This document shows, piece by piece, positions 8,571 through 16,907 of a stretch of DNA of 64,000 nucleotides. The position numbers and the translations under genes were made by a program. This DNA is from Alteromonas sp. KUL49 (GTDB lineage Bacteria > Pseudomonadota > Gammaproteobacteria > Enterobacterales > Alteromonadaceae): NCBI RefSeq assembly GCF_006538345.1, contig NZ_BJKL01000002.1, positions 434,001-498,000 of the forward strand, written 5' to 3'. Numbering within the stretch: the stretch's first letter is position 1; each line of letters opens with the position of its first letter. The notes beneath the pieces were generated by a model. It was not told where the DNA came from, searched no databases, and was given only the letters and a program-made list of their open reading frames with translations.

Positions 8571-9371
8571 TTAAAAAAACTGGTATACCAACGCAACTGA
8601 TGTTTCAGTGTTCAACGAGGCTACGTCTTCTGGGGTGTCCGAATCATGATTTAGCACCACCGAAAACTTCATTGCCATTTCGCCAAACACATTGGCTGAG
8701 ACTGATGTTTCAGAGCGAGACTTGGTATTAAACTCACCTGCTTCGGTACTTAAGAACTGACGTAATCTAGCGCCCGACTCCCATTTGTACTCATACTCAG
8801 CTGACGCTCTCACGATAACACTGTCACCAATATTGACATTATTACTTTCGAGAGGTTTTACAAATGAATAGCCAGGCCCAACACTGTACCGAAAGGCACT
8901 CATGTTATCGCGCCATAAGCGCTGAGACCACCCCACCGCGAGTGAAGCACGATGATCATAACCATTGAATCGGTCGTTTTCGTAGTCACCGTAGACAAAT
9001 AGTCGACGATCTTTTCGCCCTAGTTTATAGTCGAATTGACCTGTGCCGAAAAATCGATGCGCAGTCGTCTGTTTATTTCCCTCTGACACCACACTCTGTT
9101 TGTAAAGCAACTCTGCGGTATAGCGATTACTCCAATTTTCGGTATCGTGGTGAGCGTTTATCCCGGCTTTGATACTGTTAGCAGAGGTATTACCACTGCT
9201 CAGTAAAATACCAAGCTCACCGTCCAATGAAGAGCTTAGTTCTTCATTGGGAGACGAAATGTCGGCGTGATATAAATCATCGATCAAATCCCGTGGCGTT
9301 GCATAAACCAGCGCCGGTGCCATAGTGCTACATACAAGCACGCTCCAACTTAACACTGAATGTTTTGTCAT
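8571..9371 (-). CDS. DUF481 family outer-membrane protein (paralogue 2)
   Basis: A 266-aa paralogue of the downstream DUF481 gene. It has an N-terminal signal peptide ending around ALVYA, then about 25 extra residues before the shared GELGILLSSGNTSANSIKAG block. Shared landmarks are NAHHDTENWSN, a GPGYSF segment and the terminal NTETSVALVYQFF. The terminal Phe again suggests BAM-dependent outer-membrane insertion. Function is unknown. The 192-nt gap between the two paralogues leaves room for a promoter; the tandem arrangement suggests local duplication followed by divergence. Confidence 0.78.
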   Translation of the reverse strand: MTKHSVLSWSVLVCSTMAPALVYATPRDLIDDLYHADISSPNEELSSSLDGELGILLSSGNTSANSIKAGINAHHDTENWSNRYTAELLYKQSVVSEGNKQTTAHRFFGTGQFDYKLGRKDRRLFVYGDYENDRFNGYDHRASLAVGWSQRLWRDNMSAFRYSVGPGYSFVKPLESNNVNIGDSVIVRASAEYEYKWESGARLRQFLSTEAGEFNTKSRSETSVSANVFGEMAMKFSVVLNHDSDTPEDVASLNTETSVALVYQFF

Positions 9372-9440
9372 TGTTCTTGCGTCTTTTATTTTGTTTATTG
9401 TTTTAATTCGTAACTATTTTTCTGAATTAACAGCAATATT

Positions 9441-10262
9441 TCACATCATCATCGAAACTTTTGCGGTTTCTTTGTCTGCATGTTCAACCGCTTTAAGCAG
9501 CGCCGATTTATCAAGATTCAATGTATTGATATCACTGTTCAAAAAAAGTTCAACCGATTCGCAATCTGGTTGAATCATTTTAAGGTCAGCTAAAGAGCTC
9601 GCGGCATTAAACAATGAAACGTCTGTATCCGATGCCTGCTTGGCTGGGTCGTGTAAGTACTTTACCGGGTAGTAAAGTACGAGAGGAAGCTTCCAAACTT
9701 CTAGAATAGCACCGCTGCATTCGGCAAAGGTAAAGCCGAAATGGGTAAGTTGTTTGTCAGCAAGAGAGGATTCACTCTCGTCGTTTAAATATTTCTGGTA
9801 TTTATCTGGGCTTTTATTCGCAACAACTAATTCACTGAGGTTCTTTAGAACACCCATCACGAAAAAGCGCTCGCTCCCACGAGTACCCATTTGACGGCCA
9901 AGATACCGACCAACCATGCCGCAATAGACAGACTTATACCAGTGTTTGTCTAAATCAATGAGTTTGGTGTTGAAGTATTTAAACGCTGAATTGGCCGTTT
10001 CAGCCATTACTAAGTTATATAAAGCTTCACCACCAACAACGTTGACTGCTTTGGTGATTGTTGACACTTGGGAAGGAAAACGGAACAAGGAGCTGTTAGC
10101 CAAGCGTAATACCTTGGCACACAATGAAGGGTCTAAACTGATAACCTTTCCTATAGCTTCAGCATCAGAACGAGGATCATCCAATATTCCACGAATTCGT
10201 AAACATACATCAGGTAATGCAAAAGACTTAGTAGCAAAAGCCACATATTTATCTAACGACAT
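9441..10262 (-). CDS. HDOD domain-containing protein
   Basis: A 273-aa cytoplasmic protein. The first 190 residues form an HDOD domain: the RIRGILDD region, IGKVISLDPSLCAKVLRLANSS, the ITKAVNVVGGEAL helix and the later HFGFTFAECSGAILEVWKLP. HDOD domains are relatives of HD phosphohydrolases that have usually lost metal ligands and act in signalling, often with chemotaxis or c-di-GMP systems; its partner is unknown. Either GTG at 10274 or ATG at 10262 could be the start. I prefer the ATG because neither has a clear ribosome-binding site and the ATG starts just before the conserved region. Confidence 0.8.
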   Translation of the reverse strand: MSLDKYVAFATKSFALPDVCLRIRGILDDPRSDAEAIGKVISLDPSLCAKVLRLANSSLFRFPSQVSTITKAVNVVGGEALYNLVMAETANSAFKYFNTKLIDLDKHWYKSVYCGMVGRYLGRQMGTRGSERFFVMGVLKNLSELVVANKSPDKYQKYLNDESESSLADKQLTHFGFTFAECSGAILEVWKLPLVLYYPVKYLHDPAKQASDTDVSLFNAASSLADLKMIQPDCESVELFLNSDINTLNLDKSALLKAVEHADKETAKVSMMM

Positions 10263-10327
10263 GCAAGTATCCACTGTTTAACGTTATCTAAAATTTCATT
10301 TGTCCGAAGTCATTAAACTACGGGCAT

Positions 10328-10606
10328 TTATTCATCAAAAAAGCTAGCTTGCATTGGCGACTCACTAGGAGTTTCCTCATCAAGCTGCTTCGCATTTCGC
10401 CTTAACGCTGCTTTTTTACGTCGCTGACATGCATTAACAATGGTACGTCGAGTACTGTCGTCTATTTGCAACCAATACAGCCGTTCTTCACGGCTTCTGT
10501 AGCAACCTTTGCAAAATCCCCGCGGTCCTGACTCACAAACACCAACGCACGGACTAGGAATTGAAAAAAATTCCAGTTGAGACGCACGAGATGGTTGTTG
10601 TGACAT
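10328..10606 (-). CDS. DUF1289 family cysteine-rich protein
   Basis: A small protein with the DUF1289 signature PSPCVGVCESGPRGFCKGCYR followed by WLQIDD and a basic RRTIVNACQRRKK region. The four spaced cysteines suggest a zinc or iron-sulfur site, though no function is established for the family. The open frame reaches an ATG at 10654, but that adds a hydrophobic 16-residue leader not expected here. I chose the internal ATG at 10606 (MSQQPSRASQ). Neither start has a strong ribosome-binding site. It is divergent from the membrane AraC-type regulator. Confidence 0.75.
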   Translation of the reverse strand: MSQQPSRASQLEFFSIPSPCVGVCESGPRGFCKGCYRSREERLYWLQIDDSTRRTIVNACQRRKKAALRRNAKQLDEETPSESPMQASFFDE

Positions 10607-10815
10607 AGTAAATGTTGGTCCAATCGGAGATAGACTAAAAGCTACATGCAACAATAAAGAAATGCCAGTTTGAATTTGGCAAAAATGTATAGCGGATTAT
10701 ACACAATATAAAAGGCCAAAGTGGTAGTATTACTCGCACCCTTCATATACCGTAGTTCGAAGCAATCATAGCTTTTTGATAGCTTTCATCTACTTATTAG
10801 TAATTCGTAGTAAAC

Positions 10816-11862
10816 ATGCAACTTGAAATTACGCTTTCGCAGATTCAGCTAATTGACTTACTTTTTCGGTTTCAAGCCGCGGGCATTTTGTGTCTCATTG
10901 GTTTAATGACAACAAAGTTAACACCAAAGGTATATTCAAATACAGCACTAGCGGTATGTTTAGCGGCGTATATCCTATTAACTGCCCCCATTGAAAACCA
11001 TATTTATGGCTGGACTCGTCCGTTATTGCTGTTACTCACAGATTTAACGGCGTACAGCCTACTCGCTGTATACTGGCAAAAAGTACACCGCCAGTCACTC
11101 TTCACTAATTTGCCCGTGCTCTATCGAGTTGGGATAATTTTATGGTTAACCGGGATAGCGGTGTTTTTCTTCGCTTTTCAAGGCAAAGGGTTTTTCCACG
11201 ATATCCTCCATATTATCGGTATGTTTATTCTCTTTTTTATTGTTGTAGATGCGCTTGGAGACTACGGGGAAGATCTGGACGAAGACCGTCGCGGCTTTAG
11301 GTTGAAAACTATCATTATCATCGGCGCGTATTCTTTGTCGCTTACTTTGGTTGAGCTGTTTCTTCGCGCGATAAAAGACCACTGGCTATTTAGCCTGAGT
11401 AATGCGTTGTTCATGTTTGTTCTCACCACATTTTTTGCCATGCGTTACATCGAAAATCAACGCAACACCGAGCACAACACAAGGACTAAAAACAACGACA
11501 CACCTATACCTAGCCCAAAAGTCGAAAAGTTAACGCAATTAATGCAACCTGAATTCTTCTGTCAAAGTGAATTAACCGTCTCGAAAATGGCCGACGCAAT
11601 GGCGTTACCTGAGCATCAGTTGCGTGCGCTTATTAATGTTGAACTGGGGTTCGATAACTTTTCTAAGTTTCTCAATAGCTATCGGATCCCGTTAGTATGT
11701 GAACAACTTGTACAGCAAGATAAGTCGATTCCTATTCTCACCCATGCGCTTAATGCAGGATTCAACTCAATTGCCTCTTTCAATAGAGCGTTCAAGGATT
11801 TCACTGGAGTCACCCCTACTGACTATCGCAAGTTAAAATCGGAGCAAGAAAAGCCTAATTAA
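10816..11862 (+). CDS. Membrane-anchored AraC-family transcriptional regulator
   Basis: The 348-aa protein has two parts. Residues about 15-215 contain six or seven hydrophobic helices, and residues about 235-345 form an AraC/XylS DNA-binding domain. The latter shows SVSKMADAMALPEHQLRALI as the first helix-turn-helix and the classic AGFNSIASFNRAFKDFTGVTPTDYRK as the second. This design, an integral-membrane sensor fused to an AraC domain, regulates from the membrane. The next gene, on the same strand 121 nt downstream, is a serine hydrolase and a likely target. The inducing signal is unknown. Confidence 0.85.
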   Translation: MQLEITLSQIQLIDLLFRFQAAGILCLIGLMTTKLTPKVYSNTALAVCLAAYILLTAPIENHIYGWTRPLLLLLTDLTAYSLLAVYWQKVHRQSLFTNLPVLYRVGIILWLTGIAVFFFAFQGKGFFHDILHIIGMFILFFIVVDALGDYGEDLDEDRRGFRLKTIIIIGAYSLSLTLVELFLRAIKDHWLFSLSNALFMFVLTTFFAMRYIENQRNTEHNTRTKNNDTPIPSPKVEKLTQLMQPEFFCQSELTVSKMADAMALPEHQLRALINVELGFDNFSKFLNSYRIPLVCEQLVQQDKSIPILTHALNAGFNSIASFNRAFKDFTGVTPTDYRKLKSEQEKPN

Positions 11863-11983
11863 TATACTGAAAAAACATATATTTTTGCGCCTTTTCAAAA
11901 ATGATCAGCGTTTCTTCAGTTTTGATAAGACGCTAATGACAGAGTAACAATAGAGTAGTCACTCTTTATTAGGAGTGAAACTC

Positions 11984-13264
11984 ATGAAACGTCTTTTGAT
12001 TGCCTTAGCCATCATTATTGCCCTTATCACCTATTTTCTGATGCCCGTGTACCAGTTTTACGCTTACCGTCACGAAGCTCCCATGCTAGGTGAGTCATAC
12101 GTTCATGTGCCAAAATCTGGCCCAATCGACAATAAGGTTTATGACCAAAACTTTCACATACCAAGTGAAAAAGCATCAAGGATAATTGAAGAGCACAGAC
12201 AAAGTATTAACAGCCCGGGGATATCTGCTGCAGTGGCGATTGACGGAAAACTCATTTGGGCAGGTGCTTCTGGGTGGGCAAACATTGAGAGCAAATCGCC
12301 AATGACAACTGCCTCTGTCTTTCGGGTTGGGAGCACATCAAAAGCACTCACTTCGGCATTATTAGCTAAGTTAGTTGATAGAGACCTTGTTTCGCTAGAC
12401 ACCCCAATATCCACTTTCTCAGTGGGTCAGTTGAATCCCAACTGGCACCATATTACTCCACGCCACCTAGCTTCTCACATGGCTGGAATTCCACACTACG
12501 GAGAGAATACAGAGTTAACAGGGCTATATCGCTCAATTGCACTAAACAAGCACTACCACAATGTGATGGACGCGACGCGACTGTTCGATGAAAGCGACCT
12601 ACTTTTTCCTGCGGGCGACGACTTTAGCTACTCAAGCTTGGGGACGGTTCTACTGAGTACAGTCATACAAGAAAGTACCAACTCTCGATTTCAAGATGCT
12701 ATGCGTGATGAAGTACTTCAACCCTTGGGCATGCAACACACCTATATGAATGAAAAGTTGAGTAGTGATGAATCCTTGGCTTCAAATCTTGTGACCTTTT
12801 ATTGGCATAAAGAAGACAAAGGGGAGCTCGTCAAACCTTGGAGAGACGTTGACTTAAGTCACAGACTTGCGGGGGGTGGGTCTATCTCAACATCCTCTGA
12901 TTTAGTAAGACTCGGGATTGGGTTCAATAATGATGACTTTATTAGCGCTACCACTAGAGAGGCATTTTGGACGCCACAGACACTGAATAGTGGAAAGGTC
13001 AATGAACAAGGCTACGCCATTGGTTGGCGGGTGAGAGAGTCGGACTTTGGAGTAGGCATAGGTAAGCTTTTTCAAGCCAATCATGGCGGTGTTTCAAGAG
13101 GTGCGCAAAGCTGGCTTATGGTAATACCTGATTACAACATGGCGGTAGCAGTGAACATTAACGCAAAAACCGAACACTTTTGGGATTTTGGTTCAGTATC
13201 GTTTGACCTCGTTTCGTTGTTTTTATCGCATCATATTGAGTCTACTCAGCAAGCTAGCAAGTAA
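11984..13264 (+). CDS. Class C beta-lactamase-type serine hydrolase
   Basis: A 426-aa protein with one N-terminal membrane segment (about residues 5-20) and a beta-lactamase/penicillin-binding fold. The catalytic SxxK is STSK in FRVGSTSKAL, the second motif is the tyrosine in FSYSSLG (Y-S-S rather than the usual Y-x-N), and the third is HGG in QANHGGVSRG. Such enzymes include esterases, D-peptidases and lactamase homologues, so substrate cannot be assigned. The ATG at 11984 is chosen over GTG 11975 because AGGAG lies 8 nt upstream. It probably sits under the control of the AraC-type gene before it and ends at a strong terminator. Confidence 0.85.
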   Translation: MKRLLIALAIIIALITYFLMPVYQFYAYRHEAPMLGESYVHVPKSGPIDNKVYDQNFHIPSEKASRIIEEHRQSINSPGISAAVAIDGKLIWAGASGWANIESKSPMTTASVFRVGSTSKALTSALLAKLVDRDLVSLDTPISTFSVGQLNPNWHHITPRHLASHMAGIPHYGENTELTGLYRSIALNKHYHNVMDATRLFDESDLLFPAGDDFSYSSLGTVLLSTVIQESTNSRFQDAMRDEVLQPLGMQHTYMNEKLSSDESLASNLVTFYWHKEDKGELVKPWRDVDLSHRLAGGGSISTSSDLVRLGIGFNNDDFISATTREAFWTPQTLNSGKVNEQGYAIGWRVRESDFGVGIGKLFQANHGGVSRGAQSWLMVIPDYNMAVAVNINAKTEHFWDFGSVSFDLVSLFLSHHIESTQQASK

Positions 13265-13280
13265 GCTGAAACAGAAAGAA

Positions 13281-13308
13281 AAAGGGCCAGTCTCTCGACT
13301 GGCCCTTT
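13281..13308. terminator. Bidirectional terminator between serine hydrolase and lpd
   Basis: AAAGGGCCAGTC, loop TCTC, GACTGGCCCTTT: a perfect 12-bp stem between convergent genes. It is A-rich on the left and T-rich on the right, so it can act for both strands. Confidence 0.9.
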
Positions 13309-13329
13309 CATTATTCTACTGTGAAAAAA

Positions 13330-14754
13330 TTACTTTTTCTTCTTTGCCTTTGGATTTGGCAAGTCGGTAATGCTTCCTTCAAAGATCTCAGCTGCAAGGC
13401 CTACTGATTCATAAAGGGTTGGGTGAGCATGAACAGTAAGACCAACGTCCTCTGCATCCGCGCCCATTTCTACTGCAAGACCGATTTCACCAAGAAGCTC
13501 ACCAGCGTTAGTACCAACAATCGCACCACCGATAACACGGCCAGTATCTTTGTCGAAGATCATCTTAGTCATACCATTCGTTGCATCTGATGCAATCGCA
13601 CGACCTGATGCCGCCCATGGGAACACTGACGCTTCGTAGTTAACACCTTGTTCTTTAGCTTCTTTCTCAGTAAGACCAACCCAAGCAACTTCTGGCTCAG
13701 TGTAGGCAACTGAAGGAATTGAACGCGGGTCGAAGTAGTGCTTCTTACCAGCAATAACTTCGGCAGCAACGTGACCTTCGTGAACCGCTTTGTGAGCAAG
13801 CATTGGCTGGCCTACTAGGTCACCAATCGCGAAAATGTGATTAACGTTAGTACGAAGCTGCTTGTCTACGTTAATGAAACCACGTTCGTCAACTGCAACA
13901 CCAGCAGCTTCAGCGCCGATAAGCTTGCCGTTTGGACGACGACCAACGGCTACAAGTACTTTGTCGTAGCGTACTTGCTCAGCTGGAGCATTCTTGCCTT
14001 CAAAAGACACATACAAGCCATCATCTTTTGCTTCAACCGCAGTTACTTTGGTTTCTAGCATGATATTAAACTTGTCTTTGTAGTCTTTCATGAAGACTTT
14101 CATAATGTCTTTGTCAGCAGCAGGAATTAGCTGATCTAAGAACTCAACTACATCGATGTTCGAGCCCAGCGCTTCGTATACCGTACCCATTTCTAGGCCG
14201 ATGATACCACCACCAAGTACCAACATTTTTTCTGGAACGTCTTTCATTTCAAGCGCGCCAGTTGAATCAATTACGCGATCATCTTCTGGGATGAAAGGCA
14301 GAGATACAGGCTCTGAACCTGCGGCAATGATTGCGTTTTCGAAAGTAACCGTTGTTGTAGAGCCGTCAGCTGCAGTAACTTCCAGTGCATTGCTGCCTGT
14401 GAATTTTCCGTAGCCTTGAACGTGCTTAACTTTACGCATTTTAGACATGCCGCTTAGGCCGCCAGTAAGTTTAGCTACAACACCGTCCTTATATGCGCGA
14501 ATTTTATCTAGGTCGAACGTTGGTTCACCAAACGTAACGCCATGAGCAGCCAAATGTTTCGCTTCTTTGATGACTTTAGCAACGTGAAGCAAAGCTTTTG
14601 ACGGAATACAACCCACGTTCAAACAAACACCACCTAGAGTGTCTCGTGAGTCTATGATAACTGTTTCAATGCCTAAATCGGCTGCACGGAATGCAGCTGA
14701 ATAGCCGCCAGGTCCGCCCCCTAATACCACTAATTGCGTTTTAATTTCGCTCAT
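13330..14754 (-). CDS. lpd: Dihydrolipoyl dehydrogenase (E3)
   Basis: Reoxidises dihydrolipoamide in the pyruvate dehydrogenase and related complexes, using FAD and NAD. The FAD motif GGGPGGYSAAFRAADLG, the redox disulfide GGVCLNVGCIPSK, the NAD motif GGGIIGLEMG and the C-terminal HAHPTLYE dyad motif are all present. Length 474 aa is standard. The tail ends in lysines (KAKKKK). It is separated from aceF by 131 nt that contain a perfect 14-bp hairpin, so it may be transcribed both from the aceEF operon and from its own promoter, as known in E. coli. Confidence 0.97.
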   Translation of the reverse strand: MSEIKTQLVVLGGGPGGYSAAFRAADLGIETVIIDSRDTLGGVCLNVGCIPSKALLHVAKVIKEAKHLAAHGVTFGEPTFDLDKIRAYKDGVVAKLTGGLSGMSKMRKVKHVQGYGKFTGSNALEVTAADGSTTTVTFENAIIAAGSEPVSLPFIPEDDRVIDSTGALEMKDVPEKMLVLGGGIIGLEMGTVYEALGSNIDVVEFLDQLIPAADKDIMKVFMKDYKDKFNIMLETKVTAVEAKDDGLYVSFEGKNAPAEQVRYDKVLVAVGRRPNGKLIGAEAAGVAVDERGFINVDKQLRTNVNHIFAIGDLVGQPMLAHKAVHEGHVAAEVIAGKKHYFDPRSIPSVAYTEPEVAWVGLTEKEAKEQGVNYEASVFPWAASGRAIASDATNGMTKMIFDKDTGRVIGGAIVGTNAGELLGEIGLAVEMGADAEDVGLTVHAHPTLYESVGLAAEIFEGSITDLPNPKAKKKK

Positions 14755-14780
14755 CGTGAACCTCAGTCCTGTTCTTGTAG

Positions 14781-14813
14781 GGTTATGCTATTAGTTTGTC
14801 TAATAGCATAACC
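14781..14813. other. Perfect 14-bp hairpin in the aceF-lpd gap
   Basis: GGTTATGCTATTAG, loop TTTGT, CTAATAGCATAACC. There is no T run on either side, so it is not a classical terminator. It lies 27 nt upstream of the lpd start on the minus strand. It could stabilise or punctuate the operon mRNA or act as an operator. Confidence 0.7.
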
Positions 14814-14885
14814 GAAATGCCACAAAATGGGCGTATAAAATAATCGAAAATGTTACTGATATTGTAAACTTTTTCGACCTTTTAC

Positions 14886-16886
14886 TTAAAGTATGATTCT
14901 GCGTAAGTCAGTAAGGTTTGCAGCAACCTCAGTGGAGAATCTCGCACCTACCGCACCATCAATTACTCGGTGGTCGTAAGATAGGCTCAGCGGCACCATT
15001 AGGCGCGGCTCAAATTCTTTACCATTCCACTTAGGCTTCATCTCAGACTTAGACACACCTAATATGGCGACTTCTGGCGCATTTACAATAGGTGTAAATG
15101 CAGTACCACCAATACCACCTAGGCTTGAAATGGTAAACGTGCCGCCCTGCATGTCGGCAGCTTTAAGCTTACCATCACGAGCTTTCTTAGATATTTCGAT
15201 AAGTTCTTGAGATAACTGCTCAATACCTTTCTTATTCACGTCGCGAATAACAGGAACAACTAGGCCACCCGGCGTTTCAACCGCAATACCAATGTTGATA
15301 AATTTCTTAATGATTAAGCTCTCGCCATCGTCAGACAGTGAGGAGTTAAACAATTCGTATTTCTCAAGCGCCTTAGCGACTGCTTTCATCACGAATACAA
15401 GCGGTGTAATTTTTAGACCAGACTTAATTTTCGCATGATAAGCATTTTGTTCTTTACGGAACGCTTCAACATCAGTGATGTCTGCTTCGTCAAACTGTGT
15501 AACGTGCGGAATAGTCGCCCAGTTGCGATGTAAAAACGGACCAGATATCTTTTGAATACGAGAAAGCTTTTGCTCTTCGATATCGCCAAATTTACTGTGA
15601 TCTACAGGCTTAACCGGAACGATTTGAAGTACGTTGTCGCCTACTGGTGCACTAGAAGTTGCAGCTGCTGTGCGCGGCTTAGCTAATTCAGCTTTAACAT
15701 AAGCTTGAACGTCTTCTTTCAAGATACGATTTTTAGGTCCAGTGCCGTTGACTAGCGTAAGGTCTACGCCAAACTCTCGGGCAACACGGCGAACTGAAGG
15801 TGATGCATGCGCTTTGCCGTTACCTTTTGCCGCTGGTGCCGCTGGTACAGGCGCACTCGCTTGTGGTGCTGATGGCTTAGCTGCAGGTGCTGGAGCTGCT
15901 GGCTTCTCAGCAACAGGAGCTGGCGCTGGCGCTGGCGCAGCTTGTGATGATGAACCACCGCTAGTTTCAAGCTTAACTACCAAAGTACCCTGCTTAACCT
16001 TATCGCCTGTACTGATATAAACTTCTTTGATGGTACCTGCGTGGGTAGAAGGTACATCCATTGTCGCCTTATCAGTTTCAAGCGTAATTAGGCCGTCTTC
16101 TTTTTCAACCGTATCGCCAACTGATACCAATACATCAATAACATCAACTTCGCCATCTTCACCAATATCAGGTACTGCGACTTCAATAGTTTCACTGCTA
16201 GCTGCTGCAGGCGCTGGAGCAGCGCTTTCCTGTGCAGCAGGTGCAGTTGATGCAGATTCAGCTGGCGCAGGACCAGAGCCAGCGATCTCAAGCTTGATGA
16301 CTACTACGCCTTCTTTGACTTTGTCGCCAGTGCTAATAAATACTTCTTTAACCGTACCCGCGTGTGTAGAAGGAACATCCATCGTAGCTTTGTCGGTTTC
16401 AAGCGTAATCAAACCATCTTCTTTTTCAATGGTGTCACCCACGGAAACCAATACATCGATAACGTCAACTTCGCCGTCTTCACCGATATCTGGAACAGCA
16501 ACTTCAATCACTTCGCTTGCACCAGAAGCAGCTGGCGCAGCAGCAGGCGCGCTCTCTTCTTTTGGCGCTGGTGCTTCAACTTTAGGCTCTGCCGGTGCAG
16601 CGCTGGCAGCGTTGTCTGAAGACGACGCTTCAGGCGCAGTCTCACCGCCTGCTACTTTCATTTCACCAATCACATCGCCTTCTTTGATTTTGTCACCTAC
16701 GGATACTGTCAGGCTTACAATCTCACCTTCGAAAGGCGCTGGGATGTCCATTGATGCCTTGTCACTCTCAACAGTAACAACGCCTTCATCTGCCTCAATG
16801 CTGTCGCCAGCGGCAACACAGAGCTCGATAACTTCAACTTCGTCACCGCCTACATCAGGTACGATAATCTTTTGAATATCTGACAT
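14886..16886 (-). CDS. aceF: Dihydrolipoyllysine acetyltransferase (E2) with three lipoyl domains
   Basis: Core of the pyruvate dehydrogenase complex, carrying acetyl groups from E1 to CoA. Three lipoyl domains (about residues 1-80, 126-202, 233-309) have attachment lysines K43, K166 and K273, in DKAS or DKAT contexts. Alanine/proline-rich linkers separate them. The E3/E1-binding domain is at about 360-398 (ASPSVRRVAREFGVD). The catalytic domain has H639 and D643 in SYDHRVIDG. Length is 666 aa, as expected for a three-lipoyl E2. Domains 2 and 3 are nearly identical, whereas domain 1 is divergent. It starts 21 nt after aceE. Confidence 0.97.
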   Translation of the reverse strand: MSDIQKIIVPDVGGDEVEVIELCVAAGDSIEADEGVVTVESDKASMDIPAPFEGEIVSLTVSVGDKIKEGDVIGEMKVAGGETAPEASSSDNAASAAPAEPKVEAPAPKEESAPAAAPAASGASEVIEVAVPDIGEDGEVDVIDVLVSVGDTIEKEDGLITLETDKATMDVPSTHAGTVKEVFISTGDKVKEGVVVIKLEIAGSGPAPAESASTAPAAQESAAPAPAAASSETIEVAVPDIGEDGEVDVIDVLVSVGDTVEKEDGLITLETDKATMDVPSTHAGTIKEVYISTGDKVKQGTLVVKLETSGGSSSQAAPAPAPAPVAEKPAAPAPAAKPSAPQASAPVPAAPAAKGNGKAHASPSVRRVAREFGVDLTLVNGTGPKNRILKEDVQAYVKAELAKPRTAAATSSAPVGDNVLQIVPVKPVDHSKFGDIEEQKLSRIQKISGPFLHRNWATIPHVTQFDEADITDVEAFRKEQNAYHAKIKSGLKITPLVFVMKAVAKALEKYELFNSSLSDDGESLIIKKFINIGIAVETPGGLVVPVIRDVNKKGIEQLSQELIEISKKARDGKLKAADMQGGTFTISSLGGIGGTAFTPIVNAPEVAILGVSKSEMKPKWNGKEFEPRLMVPLSLSYDHRVIDGAVGARFSTEVAANLTDLRRIIL
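15960..16511 (-). repeat. Internal duplication encoding lipoyl domains 2 and 3 of AceF
   Basis: Two direct units with a 321-bp period (107 codons) encode nearly identical lipoyl domains. Across the EVAVPDIG-to-GDKVK segments the proteins differ at only a few positions (for example TIEK/TVEK, TVKEVF/TIKEVY). The similarity points to duplication or recent gene conversion within the gene. Confidence 0.85.
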
Positions 16887-16907
16887 ATGTAAAATCCCTT
16901 ATTTGGC

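Noticed and set aside
8581..8590. TGGTATACCA palindrome resembling a PdhR site
   Set aside because: Half-sites are too close together, and it lies within the last codons of a DUF481 gene rather than at a promoter.
16027..16875. A 282-residue open frame antisense to aceF
   Set aside because: It is a shadow of the alanine/proline-rich linkers and duplicated lipoyl domains of aceF; its translation is low-complexity Ser/Thr/Pro.
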